NCBI GenBank assembly: GCA_964424545.1 | Contig: CAYRJN010000009.1 | Span: forward strand, 1 to 37,506 | From: JAUVIB01 sp964424545 | Lineage (GTDB): Bacteria > Calditrichota > Calditrichia > Calditrichales > Calditrichaceae | Length of the DNA stretch: 37,506 bases | Reading direction: 5' to 3' | Part shown: positions 23,202-32,026 of the stretch, one piece after another | Layout of the letters: each line of letters starts with the position of its first letter | Numbering within the stretch: the first letter of the stretch is position 1 | The notes under the pieces: generated by a model | What the model was told of the DNA's origin: nothing | The model's database searches: none | What the model saw: the letters and a program-made list of their open reading frames with translations, nothing else | Position numbers and translations under genes: made by a program

Positions 23202-25370
23202 GTGAAACCTGAATATCTATTCTCAACGCGGAAAGTTCTGATATTTTTAACTATTTTTTTGGGCGTTGCAACAGCTCAAAGGTCTGACCCATGGATGATT
23301 CGCGCAATGTATTGCGATCAGGCTCCCGTTTTAGACGGCAATTTAAATGAAGCCTGCTGGCAAAAGGTAGATAAAATATCCAATTTTACCCAACAAGAGC
23401 TCGTAGAAGGGGCTCCGGCAACGGAAAAAACGGAGATCGGCATAATTTACACCAAAAAATCTCTTTATATCGGCATCTGGTGTTACGACAGCGAACCCGA
23501 TAAAATTATCGCCAAGGAAATGAAACGCGATTTCAGAAGTCGGGGCGAAGATAACGTCGAAATAGTCATCGATACCTATCATGATCTTCGCAATGCTTAC
23601 CATTTTATTATTAACCCCAACGGAGCGCGTATGGATGAGCTGATTACCGATGAGGGGGGCCGCGGAAACGTCGACTGGAACGGCGTATGGGATGTAAGAA
23701 CCAAAATCACGGATAAAGGGTGGTTTGCCGAGATGGAAATACCTTTCTCAACTTTAAAGTTTTCCAACAGTCCGCATCAAACTTGGGGCATCAATTTCGA
23801 ACGTAATATCAGCAGAAAAAATGAAAGAGTTTTATGGCAGGGCTGGTCAAGAAATTATTATTTAGAACAAGTATCACAAGCCGGCGTTTTAACGGGATTG
23901 GATAATATACAAAGCGGCCATTTTGTTGAACTTTTACCTTACGTAACGGCGGGCCTGCAAAAAGAAACCGGCAGCCGCACTCAAACCGTCTTCCATGCCG
24001 GCGGTGATATGAACTATTTGCTAACGTCCAATTTAAAATTAAACGCTACGCTTTTTACGGATTTTTCACAGGTGGAGTCCGACCGTGCAATAATTAATTT
24101 AACCCGTTTTAACGTTCGCTATCCCGAAAAAAGGGCTTTTTTTCTCGAAGGACGCGACGCCTTTGCCTTCGGACAAAGAAAAGGTTTGCCCACTATGTTT
24201 TACTCCCGCAAAATCGGTATTAAGGACGGCGAAGAAATCCCTATTATCGGCGGAGTCCGTTTAATCGGCAAAACGGGAAGAACAAATATCGGCGCGCTCT
24301 CCATGCAAACCGAGGGCGTCGGAAGCGAACCTACTACAAACTATTCCGTCATGCGCATAAAACAGGATGTGGGGCGTCAATCTAACGTGGGTATGATTAT
24401 GACCGCAAAAAATTCCAATATGACGCATAATTATGTTTACGGCGCGGACGCCAACTACGTAACCTCAAGATTCCTCGGCAATAAAAATTTCTCCGTCGGC
24501 GGTTCAATAACCGGTTCTACTACAACGGCCGGTGGAAAAGACAGCAGCGATTACAGCTATCAGGTGTATTTGAGCAGCGATAACGATAAAGTCGAATTCG
24601 ATATGGCTTTTGCGCGCGTTGGAAAGGATTTTGACCCTCAAATCGGTTTTATGAGAAGAAAAAACTACAAATTAATTTATACCGAACTGCAATTTAACCC
24701 CCGCCCATCCTTTCTGCCTTGGATACGCAAAATGGAGATTAAACCGATTGACGTAGACGCTTATTTTAACGATGATACCAATAAACTGGAAAGCCTGGGA
24801 TGTGAATGGCGTCCTCTCGGATTCGGCACTAAAAGCGGAGATTGGTTCGAATATAATATTCAATATTTTTATGACCGCCTCGATGAACCGTTCGAAATAC
24901 ATGAGGGCGTCACTTTGCCGGTAGGCGATTATTGGTGGCCGCGGAATGAAATTCAGATCTATACATACGGCGGACGTAAAGTTTCGTTGATGGGCCAGGC
25001 CAGTTTCGGAAAATATTACAGCGGTTCAAGAACGGAGCTTTCCGTGGCAAGCCTTTATAAAGTCAATCGCCATTTTAGGCTTGGCGGCGATTACGAATAT
25101 AATCGTTTGCATTTCCCTTTGGGCTCGTTTGAAACGCATTCTATCGGCGCGCGCGCCGAGTACGCTTTCACTACACAATTGTACAGCAGCTTTTTCGGAC
25201 AGTGGAACAATGAGGATAAACAATTTGTACTGAATTTTCGCGTCAATTGGATTCCTGTTATCGGCAGTGATTTCTATTTGGCAATAAATCAGCTTTATGA
25301 TACGCAAGGCGCAATCAGAATAGCAAACACAACTATTCTATCCAAAATTATTTGGCGCTTTGTATTATAG
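23202..25370 (+). CDS. DUF5916-type outer-membrane protein with N-terminal CBM9-like domain
   Basis: A 722-residue exported protein. Its signal peptide is followed by a CBM9-like domain (about 30-200: PVLDGNLNEACWQKVDKISN, YIGIWCYDSEP, IVIDTYHDLRNAYHF, WFAEMEIPFSTLKF). A long strand-rich region follows that begins with INFERNISRKNERVLWQGW and contains YPEKRAFFLEGRDAF, typical of the DUF5916 beta-barrel family. The Glu/Asp residues of the CBM9-like fold may bind a sugar. I chose the GTG at 23202 because GGAG lies 6 nt upstream (23192-23195) and the signal peptide then starts properly; a GTG at 23184 and an ATG at 23190 are upstream alternatives. The function of the family is unknown; a carbohydrate-linked surface role is likely. 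Confidence 0.82.
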   Translation: MKPEYLFSTRKVLIFLTIFLGVATAQRSDPWMIRAMYCDQAPVLDGNLNEACWQKVDKISNFTQQELVEGAPATEKTEIGIIYTKKSLYIGIWCYDSEPDKIIAKEMKRDFRSRGEDNVEIVIDTYHDLRNAYHFIINPNGARMDELITDEGGRGNVDWNGVWDVRTKITDKGWFAEMEIPFSTLKFSNSPHQTWGINFERNISRKNERVLWQGWSRNYYLEQVSQAGVLTGLDNIQSGHFVELLPYVTAGLQKETGSRTQTVFHAGGDMNYLLTSNLKLNATLFTDFSQVESDRAIINLTRFNVRYPEKRAFFLEGRDAFAFGQRKGLPTMFYSRKIGIKDGEEIPIIGGVRLIGKTGRTNIGALSMQTEGVGSEPTTNYSVMRIKQDVGRQSNVGMIMTAKNSNMTHNYVYGADANYVTSRFLGNKNFSVGGSITGSTTTAGGKDSSDYSYQVYLSSDNDKVEFDMAFARVGKDFDPQIGFMRRKNYKLIYTELQFNPRPSFLPWIRKMEIKPIDVDAYFNDDTNKLESLGCEWRPLGFGTKSGDWFEYNIQYFYDRLDEPFEIHEGVTLPVGDYWWPRNEIQIYTYGGRKVSLMGQASFGKYYSGSRTELSVASLYKVNRHFRLGGDYEYNRLHFPLGSFETHSIGARAEYAFTTQLYSSFFGQWNNEDKQFVLNFRVNWIPVIGSDFYLAINQLYDTQGAIRIANTTILSKIIWRFVL

Positions 25371-25459
25371 AAACAAACAATATAAAAAATGAACAAATCA
25401 ATCTAAACTTTCCCCACAAATCGGGAAATTACAGTATCATCAATTTATGGAGGCGTGCC

Positions 25460-26341
25460 ATGTTAAGCAAAAAATTAGTCGTTTCAACCTTTTTCAGCGC
25501 TTTGTTGGGCTTGTTTGTCTTAAGCGCATGCGCCAAACAGGAAACCGAGAAAAGCCAATTACCTCAAAAAGCGTTGCAGGCTATTAATAAGACCTATTCA
25601 AACGCCATGATTACCGAAGTGGAAAAAGGAAACGAAGACGGTAAAGAAATTTATGAAGTCGAATTGAAATCGGGAGATAAAGCGATTGAGATTGAGGTTA
25701 CCGCCGACGGTAAAATTATTTCGCAGGAAGATGAGGATAAAGAGAATGATGAAGACGAGATTGAATTCAATTTTGACAAAGACGCGTTAAACAGCCTGCC
25801 GGCCGGATGGAGCAATCAGAAAACAGGCAATGGCGGACTGGGCGCATGGTCTGTTTTAGCGGATCCAACAGCCCCCAGCGAACCTAATGTTTTGGCCCAA
25901 ATTAGTAAAAAGAACCCCGGCTATCATTTTAATGTTGCCGTTGCCGAAGAAACCGATTTCTCCAATTTGGAAATCGAATTGAAGTTTAAAGCGGTTGACG
26001 GCCAGGAGGATCAGGGCGGCGGCCCCGTATGGCGTTATCAAGACGCCGATAATTATTATATTTGCCGCGCTAATCCGTTGGAAAGTAACTATCGATTTTA
26101 CAAAGTTGTTAAAGGCAACAGAAAACAGCTTGCATCGGCAAAAGTGGAGATTCCCAGCCATGTTTGGCATACAATCAAAGTTAAAAATATCGGCAATCAT
26201 ATTCAGTGCTGGTTGGACGGAAAATTGTATCTCGAGATGAAAGACGACACATTTAAATCCGGTAAAGTCGGATTATGGACTAAAGCTGATGCCGTTACCT
26301 ATTTCGACGATTTTGAAATTGAGGCGGAAACTGAAGATTAA
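25460..26341 (+). CDS. Lipoprotein with PepSY-like and LamG/DUF1080-like domains
   Basis: A 293-residue lipoprotein (FVLSAC, Cys near residue 24). Residues about 30-95 resemble a PepSY-like repeat (ALQAINKTYSNAMITEVEKG, YEVELKSGDKAIEIEVTADG). An acidic Glu/Asp linker follows, then a concanavalin-like/DUF1080-type sandwich (about 120-290: YYICRANPLESNYRFYKV, WHTIKVKNIGNHIQCWLDGK, GKVGLWTKADAVTYFDDF). The ATG at 25460 has GGAGG 6 nt upstream; the upstream in-frame ATG at 25352 overlaps the preceding gene and would hide the lipobox. It probably binds a glycan or peptide at the cell surface. It follows the DUF5916 gene by 89 nt and is closed by a terminator. Confidence 0.8.
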   Translation: MLSKKLVVSTFFSALLGLFVLSACAKQETEKSQLPQKALQAINKTYSNAMITEVEKGNEDGKEIYEVELKSGDKAIEIEVTADGKIISQEDEDKENDEDEIEFNFDKDALNSLPAGWSNQKTGNGGLGAWSVLADPTAPSEPNVLAQISKKNPGYHFNVAVAEETDFSNLEIELKFKAVDGQEDQGGGPVWRYQDADNYYICRANPLESNYRFYKVVKGNRKQLASAKVEIPSHVWHTIKVKNIGNHIQCWLDGKLYLEMKDDTFKSGKVGLWTKADAVTYFDDFEIEAETED

Positions 26342-26376
26342 TTACAAAATTTAAAATTTCCATGAATGAAGGAGTA

Positions 26377-26418
26377 CAGGAATAAGCGATATTCTGCTTA
26401 TTCCTGTCTTTTTCTCTT
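26377..26418 (+). terminator. Rho-independent terminator after the lipoprotein gene
   Basis: A perfect 11-bp stem CAGGAATAAGC / GCTTATTCCTG (26377-26387 and 26396-26406) with an 8-nt loop, followed by a T-rich tail TCTTTTTCTCTTT. It lies 36 nt after the stop codon at 26341. Confidence 0.75.
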
Positions 26419-26633
26419 TAATTAAGAAGAATACAGCTATGTAAATTTATTGATCTAAATGGCTTTTTCAATTATTCCGATGATCCCGCAGGTGTAAGAT
26501 AATAAAAGTCTCGGACTTATATTATTCGCTGATTATTTGAATATCGATTAATAAAGCAAGAATAGGTTGAAAAGGACGCGGATAAGAGAGACGAAGAAAG
26601 CGGAGGATGCTTCCGATGGAAAGATGTTTAACC

Positions 26634-26672
26634 CTTTTTCCTTCCTTTCCTATCAAAAAAGGAAGGAAAAAG
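26634..26672. repeat. Perfect 15-bp inverted repeat
   Basis: CTTTTTCCTTCCTTT (26634-26648) and its exact reverse complement (26658-26672) flank a 9-nt loop. The arms are all pyrimidine on one side and all purine on the other. It lacks a T tail on either strand, so a simple terminator is not obvious. Confidence 0.7.
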
Positions 26673-26707
26673 TCAACCTGTCATAATAATTATAAATGAT
26701 GTTTCGA

Positions 26708-26766
26708 GATCGTTGCATCTCCCGCCTATGCGGAATTTTAGCAATGACAAATGAAGAATCGCTCAA
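26708..26766. repeat. Probable decayed copy of the palindromic intergenic element
   Basis: It shares CAATGACAA (26742-26750) followed by AATCGCTCAA (26757-26766), in the same order as the right part of the element at 18264-18402 (CAATGACAA, then AATCGCTCAA). It also has a CCCGC...GCGG stem in the matching place. No left terminal repeat is visible. Confidence 0.45.
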
Positions 26767-26800
26767 ATAAAATTACAAGCAATTTTGATCAGAGATTGTT

Positions 26801-28057
26801 ATGAAATTTATTACAATATTTATTATTGTTTTATTCTCAACAATGCTTTCAAAGGCTCAACAATCCTCTTTTTCTTTAGCGCAATGCATTGATTTGACTT
26901 TAAAAAACAGTTATATCGTTAAATCGGCCGAAACGTTGACAAAATCGGCCAAACAAAAAGTAAAAGAGAGCCTGACGGATTATTATCCGTTGATTTACGG
27001 CGAATTTTCTCATGACCAGTTGTTTTATTCACACGGGAACTATGCGCAACAGCATGTTTCGGCAATTTTCGATTGGTCTCTCGGCAGCCTTATAAGTAAA
27101 ACGGCTCTCGCAGTCGCCAAAGAAGTGGATATATTAAAACAAAGAACAAAACAGACTGCGCTTGAAGCCGTAAGACGTACAACCGATATCTACCTTGGTA
27201 TTCTGAAAAATCGGCAAGAAGAAAGACTAATTCAGGAACGCTTGCGCATAATCCGCAAACATTTACAGGTCGTAGATGCCCTTTGGCAGGGTGGCATTAG
27301 AACCGAATTTGACGTATTGCAGACCAAAACCGCAATCAATATGCTACAGGAACAAAAAGAGCATCTTAAAATGCAAACCGAAGTGTTGGCAAGCGCTTTG
27401 GCAAAACTGATGAACCTTTCCGATGATACACAATTTAGTTTATGGGATTTTCCGAAATCGATTATTAATCTTACGCCTGATTTTTCCCCGCATAATATTG
27501 CTCACAATCCCGCAGTACAGGCTCTTGGGTTACAAGCCGAACGTCAACTATTTAATATCAACGCCGTTAATGCATCCAATTTACCGCATATCAAGGCGCT
27601 AACGGGATATTTTTTCGACGCCGATCCCTATGCGGAAGGCAATTACTGGCAGGCCGGTATCGGTTTAAGCTTACCCCTGTATCGCTGGGGTAAAACCGGC
27701 TATCAAAAGCAGCGCTTACGGATAGCTTCACTGGCTTTAAAGTATAAAAATCAACAATTAAAACGCGACCTGTCTATCCAACAACGGCAAATAAAAAAAC
27801 GGATCGAAAATTTAAAAAATATTTACAAAATTCAGGAGCAACGCGAAGAATTATCCCAGCGGGCGGTAGATATTGCCACTGTGAATTATCAGGCGGGATT
27901 AATTACCAATCTGGAATATCTTAATGCGGAAAAAATGAATATTATCGCTCAAATTGCCTTAAATGAAACGCGTCTGGCTTATGTGCGACAAATTATCGAA
28001 AATCACCTTATCGGCAATCAAATTGAAAAAATTAAACAACTTCAGGATACGCCATGA
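26801..28057 (+). CDS. TolC-family outer-membrane efflux protein
   Basis: A 418-residue exported protein (signal peptide 1-19, SKA-QQ) with the TolC/OEP pattern. It opens with SFSLAQCIDLTLKNSYIVKSA and has two long coiled-coil stretches (about 90-170 and 300-390), each half ending with the family's NL-x-Y-L-x-A-like segment (VNYQAGLITNLEYLNAEK). It forms a trimeric channel across the outer membrane for the RND pump encoded downstream. The next gene overlaps its stop (ATGA). A short spacing and weak ribosome site (GAG) precede its ATG. Confidence 0.88.
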   Translation: MKFITIFIIVLFSTMLSKAQQSSFSLAQCIDLTLKNSYIVKSAETLTKSAKQKVKESLTDYYPLIYGEFSHDQLFYSHGNYAQQHVSAIFDWSLGSLISKTALAVAKEVDILKQRTKQTALEAVRRTTDIYLGILKNRQEERLIQERLRIIRKHLQVVDALWQGGIRTEFDVLQTKTAINMLQEQKEHLKMQTEVLASALAKLMNLSDDTQFSLWDFPKSIINLTPDFSPHNIAHNPAVQALGLQAERQLFNINAVNASNLPHIKALTGYFFDADPYAEGNYWQAGIGLSLPLYRWGKTGYQKQRLRIASLALKYKNQQLKRDLSIQQRQIKKRIENLKNIYKIQEQREELSQRAVDIATVNYQAGLITNLEYLNAEKMNIIAQIALNETRLAYVRQIIENHLIGNQIEKIKQLQDTP

Positions 28058-28986
28058 TAAAAAAAATAATCCTACCATTAATTGCGTTTTTATCCGCTTC
28101 GTTTTTCTATAACTGTTCTTCCGACAACAACACGAAAAACAGGAAGGAATTACCGCAGATTCCCATTTCGATTGAAGCGGTTGGACGAATGGATATAAAC
28201 GATACGGTTTCCGTTTTCGGTTTGATTCATTTTCGACAGGAGGCCAAAGTTGCATCCCAATTTGACGGCCGTCTTGAAGACTTCAATCTTTTGCCGGGCG
28301 ATATTGTTAAAAAAGGACAGCGCATCGGCACTATTATTCCCCCTGCTCGCGAAGCCTTACTGCAAACGTTAAACGCACTGCCCCCTAAATCGCGGAAAGA
28401 CGTCGAGAAAGAGATAAAAGCGATTCCCCTTTTTAGTCCCATCGGCGGAACGGTAAATGAAGTATCACGCCATAGCGGTGATGTCGTTCAAAAAGGCGAT
28501 CAGATTATACACATCGGTAATCTTAACACGCTTGATGTCCGCGTCGATTTCCCCATACGCTATCTGCCTTCGGTAAATAAAATTAAAAAAATAAAAGTTT
28601 CTTTCGTGGATTATCCCCGCCCGCCTGTTTTTTTATCGGTGGAAGCGGTATCCGGCAAGGTAAACGAGAGCGCTCAAACCGCTATGGTAAGATTAAAATT
28701 GGATAATCCGAAAAAACGGTTTTATCCCGGAATGATCGTAAAATTATCCTTTGTTGACAAAATCCATACAAACGTACTGACTATTCCGAGAAAAGCATTG
28801 ATAGAAAATGAAGGTATTTACAGTGTTTTTATACTTAACGGCCATAAAGTTGAAAAACGCATTATTCGACCGGGAATTATGCAAAAAGAATATATTGAAG
28901 TTTTATCCGGCGTAAGGGAAGGCGAAAAAGTGGCTGTGGAAAGGGCCTATTCCCTCACCGACGGCACGGAGGTTGTCGTTAAATGA
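28054..28986 (+). CDS. RND periplasmic adaptor (membrane-fusion protein)
   Basis: A 310-residue lipoprotein-like adaptor (SFFYNC, Cys near residue 21). The split biotinyl-lipoyl motif is visible as FDGRLEDFNLLPGDIVKKGQ and FSPIGGTVNEVSRHSGDVVQKGD. Only about 35 residues lie between the halves, so the alpha-helical hairpin is very short. The beta-barrel and membrane-proximal domains follow (FYPGMIVKLSF, TIPRKALIENEGIYSVFI). It links the RND pump to TolC. Start and stop codons overlap those of both neighbours, so all three are translationally coupled. Confidence 0.87.
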   Translation: MIKKIILPLIAFLSASFFYNCSSDNNTKNRKELPQIPISIEAVGRMDINDTVSVFGLIHFRQEAKVASQFDGRLEDFNLLPGDIVKKGQRIGTIIPPAREALLQTLNALPPKSRKDVEKEIKAIPLFSPIGGTVNEVSRHSGDVVQKGDQIIHIGNLNTLDVRVDFPIRYLPSVNKIKKIKVSFVDYPRPPVFLSVEAVSGKVNESAQTAMVRLKLDNPKKRFYPGMIVKLSFVDKIHTNVLTIPRKALIENEGIYSVFILNGHKVEKRIIRPGIMQKEYIEVLSGVREGEKVAVERAYSLTDGTEVVVK

Positions 28987-31900
28987 AAGGACTATCCCGA
29001 TTTGCCGTAGAAAATCGGCGCGCTATTACTTTTACGGCATTACTGCTTTCGCTAATCGGAGGTTACTTAATCTATCAAATACCTCAGGGCGTTTTTCCCG
29101 ACGCTACTTTCCCGCGTATTGCCGTAATGGTCGACTACGGCTTAGCTCCGTTAAAAGAGATGGAAATGGAAATCGCCAAACCCATTGAAGAAGCCGCCAT
29201 GATGGTAGAAGGCGTGCGTACGGTTCGTACGACCATCAGCCGCGGTTCGGCTGAAATCAATATAGACTTTCAATGGGATCAGGATATGTTCCGCGCTTAT
29301 CAACTCGTACAAGCCCAGATCAGCGGCATTCAACATCTTTTGCCCGACGGTGTACAGATGGAGGTACGCCGTTTTACCAGCAGCACTTATCCGGTTGCAG
29401 GCTTTAGTTTAACTTCCGACAAATTGGATTTGCTGCAACTGCGGGATTTGGGTATTTATACCATAAGGCCGCAATTGGCAAGCATTCCCGGCGTTTATAA
29501 TGTGGAAATAATGGGCGGACATCAACGGGAATATCAGATTAATTTACATCTGGAAAAACTGGCCGCTTATCATCTCGATTACCGACAAATTGAAGAGGCG
29601 CTACGTAAATCCAATAACTTAAAATATGTCGGTCGTCTTGACGAATTGCATAAGCTCTATTTGAATATTGCCGATAATCGTTATCGCAAAATTGAAGATA
29701 TACAAAATACCATTGTGTCAAGGCAGAGCTTAACGCCAATTTATTTAAAAGACGTCGCCAACGTCCAGCCTGCCTTTCAGGAAACTTTTATCGCTTGCGA
29801 GAGCGATTTAAAACCGGCTGTTTTGTTCACGATAATAAAACAACCCGGCACTAACGCCGTGGAAATAATGAAAAACGTTAACAAAAGACTTGTTGAGCTG
29901 AAACAAATCATACCCAAAGAAACGCAGGTTAAAAAATGGTATGATATGACGGATTTTATACGCAGCTCGATTGCCAGCGTAAGAGACGCTATTTTTATGG
30001 GTGCTTTTTTAACCATGCTCATCCTGTTTCTATTTTTACGCCGCATTCGCATCACCTTTGTTACGGCCGCCATTATTCCCATAGCCTTATTGATCACCTT
30101 TATCTTTATCAAACTCAGCGGTATGAATCTGAATTTGATGAGCCTCGGCGGATTGGCAGCTGCTATCGGCATCCTTGTGGATAACGCCATCGTGGTTATT
30201 GAAAATATCGAACGATATCTTGAAGAAGGATTTTCGCGTAAAGAAGCCGTCATTCAAGCCACCGGTGAAATTATCCCGCCCCTAATCGGCGCCACTTCCA
30301 CCACTCTTGTTGTTTTTATACCTTTGATTTTTTTAACCGGCGTACCGGGCATCTTTTTCCGCTCGCTCGCCACAACTCTCGCTATAGCCGTTTTTGTTTC
30401 CATGTTGCTCGCTGTTTTTTTAACGCCTTCCCTCGCTGTTTTGTTTATATCGACTAAAAAGAAAAGCCCCGGAAAATTTTTACCGAAAATCATTACTGTT
30501 CAACAAAAAACCTTTAACTTAGCCATAAAAAACCCGCTATTAATCTATGCGCTGATCATTTTGTTTACTTTTATCGCCCTTTTTTCTTACATGAAAATTC
30601 CCAGCGGATTTTTGCCCGAATGGGACGAAGGCACTATTGTTCACGATTTTCTTGCGCCACCCGGCAGTTCCATAGAAGGCGCCAAAACCATGTTAAAAGG
30701 ACTGGCTAAATATATTATGTCCATTTCCGATGTGGAAACCTATTCGCTGCGTACCGGACGCAGTTTGGCTCACCCGCGCACCCATGCCAACGAAGGCGAC
30801 TTTGTAATTAATCTTAAAAAAGGGCATAAACTCTCTTCCTTCGAAATTATGGATATGCTACGTGAATTTGACGAGAAAAACGAACCTCGTCTTGAGCCCG
30901 AACTATTTCAGGTGCTGCCGGATCGCTTAAACGATCTTTCCGGTGAAATTGCCCCGATTCTCATCAAAGTTTTCGGACAAAATCTAAGTCTTATCCAACA
31001 AACTGCCGCTCAAATAGCCGATTCTCTCGAAAATATTCGTGGCGTCGTTGACGTATATAAAGGTTTTTCCAAAGGTGAGCCGGAATTGATCATTCGTATT
31101 AATCCCGAAGCCGCCAGTCGTTACGGTTTATCCGTAGAAGAAACGAGTCAGGCTGTTCACATGGCGCTCTGGGGTGATGAGGTCAGCGATATGCTCGACG
31201 GATTAAAGGTCATTCCCCTGCGCGTTCGTTACCCCAAACAAGATTACAATCATATCGAAAAGATACGCAGACTTCCGCTGTATCTGGCAAAAATAGACCG
31301 TACCTTATATCTCGAAGAAATTGCGGAAATTACAAAAAGTCAAGGCAAGACCGACATTGATCACGAAAATATCAGTCAAGTTGTTAACGTTAAAGCGCAT
31401 CTTTCCGGACGAGACCTTGGGAGTACCATTGCCGATATAAAAATCATGCTCGATCATATCCCCCTTCCGCCTGGCGTAACGCTGCAAATAGGCGGACAAT
31501 TTGTGAGCCAGCAACAGGCTTTTAAAGAGCTGCTGCTGATACTCACGTTTGGTATTATGCTTGTATTCGCTATATTATTGTTTGAATTTAAATCATTTCG
31601 CACGGCAGGCATCATTCTTTTCGGCACTGTAATTTCCGTGAGCGGAGTGTTTCTTGCTTTGTGGGTTACCGGTATCCCGCTTGATATTTCCGCATTTATG
31701 GGCATGATAATGATAATCGGCGTGGTCGTAAACAACGGAATTTTATTAATCGATTATGCCGAACGCTATCTGCAAAAAAGCAACGACGTTGCCAAAGCGC
31801 TTTTGATGGCCGGTCAGGTGCGAATGCGCCCCATTTTAATGACCACACTGGCTACGATTTTCGGTTTTTTGCCCCTTGCAATGGCCATGAGCGAAGGTTC

Positions 31901-32009
31901 GGAAATTTTGCAGCCGCTTGCCGTTTCCATGATCGGTGGAATGAGCTTATCTATGCTTTTTTCACTTTTGCTTATTCCCGGCCTGTATTGGCTGGTTAAT
32001 AAGAGATAA
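28983..32009 (+). CDS. RND-family efflux transporter
   Basis: A 1008-residue inner-membrane pump with the RND layout: a TM1 start, a large periplasmic porter domain, a TM2-TM6 block, a second periplasmic domain and TM7-TM12. Signatures include IPQGVFPDATFPRIAVMVDYG after TM1, GGLAAAIGILVDNAIVVIEN in TM4 and MIIGVVVNNGILLIDYAERY in TM10. TM4 has Asp-Asn where drug pumps of the HAE-1 type have Asp-Asp, so the proton relay is simpler, as in heavy-metal or other subgroups. The substrate is unknown. It is last in the coupled three-gene operon. Confidence 0.9.
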   Translation: MKGLSRFAVENRRAITFTALLLSLIGGYLIYQIPQGVFPDATFPRIAVMVDYGLAPLKEMEMEIAKPIEEAAMMVEGVRTVRTTISRGSAEINIDFQWDQDMFRAYQLVQAQISGIQHLLPDGVQMEVRRFTSSTYPVAGFSLTSDKLDLLQLRDLGIYTIRPQLASIPGVYNVEIMGGHQREYQINLHLEKLAAYHLDYRQIEEALRKSNNLKYVGRLDELHKLYLNIADNRYRKIEDIQNTIVSRQSLTPIYLKDVANVQPAFQETFIACESDLKPAVLFTIIKQPGTNAVEIMKNVNKRLVELKQIIPKETQVKKWYDMTDFIRSSIASVRDAIFMGAFLTMLILFLFLRRIRITFVTAAIIPIALLITFIFIKLSGMNLNLMSLGGLAAAIGILVDNAIVVIENIERYLEEGFSRKEAVIQATGEIIPPLIGATSTTLVVFIPLIFLTGVPGIFFRSLATTLAIAVFVSMLLAVFLTPSLAVLFISTKKKSPGKFLPKIITVQQKTFNLAIKNPLLIYALIILFTFIALFSYMKIPSGFLPEWDEGTIVHDFLAPPGSSIEGAKTMLKGLAKYIMSISDVETYSLRTGRSLAHPRTHANEGDFVINLKKGHKLSSFEIMDMLREFDEKNEPRLEPELFQVLPDRLNDLSGEIAPILIKVFGQNLSLIQQTAAQIADSLENIRGVVDVYKGFSKGEPELIIRINPEAASRYGLSVEETSQAVHMALWGDEVSDMLDGLKVIPLRVRYPKQDYNHIEKIRRLPLYLAKIDRTLYLEEIAEITKSQGKTDIDHENISQVVNVKAHLSGRDLGSTIADIKIMLDHIPLPPGVTLQIGGQFVSQQQAFKELLLILTFGIMLVFAILLFEFKSFRTAGIILFGTVISVSGVFLALWVTGIPLDISAFMGMIMIIGVVVNNGILLIDYAERYLQKSNDVAKALLMAGQVRMRPILMTTLATIFGFLPLAMAMSEGSEILQPLAVSMIGGMSLSMLFSLLLIPGLYWLVNKR

Positions 32010-32026
32010 TTCGATTTGCCACTTTT

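Larger units (their letters stand above)
26419..26800. other. Intergenic spacer with inverted repeats, no gene
   Basis: These 382 bp before the efflux operon contain no convincing ORF. They hold a perfect 15-bp inverted repeat (26634-26672), a probable decayed copy of the palindromic element (26708-26766), and an imperfect hairpin around AAGTCTCGGACTT near 26507-26519. The efflux operon promoter should be in the last 100 bp but was not identified. Confidence 0.55.

Noticed and set aside
25352..25459. Upstream extension of the PepSY/LamG-like lipoprotein
   Set aside because: It overlaps the end of the DUF5916 gene and would place 36 polar residues before the lipoprotein signal; the ATG at 25460 has a proper GGAGG.
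26634..26672. Reading the 15-bp inverted repeat as a rho-independent terminator
   Set aside because: No T run follows the stem on either strand, and a better terminator already lies at 26377-26418.
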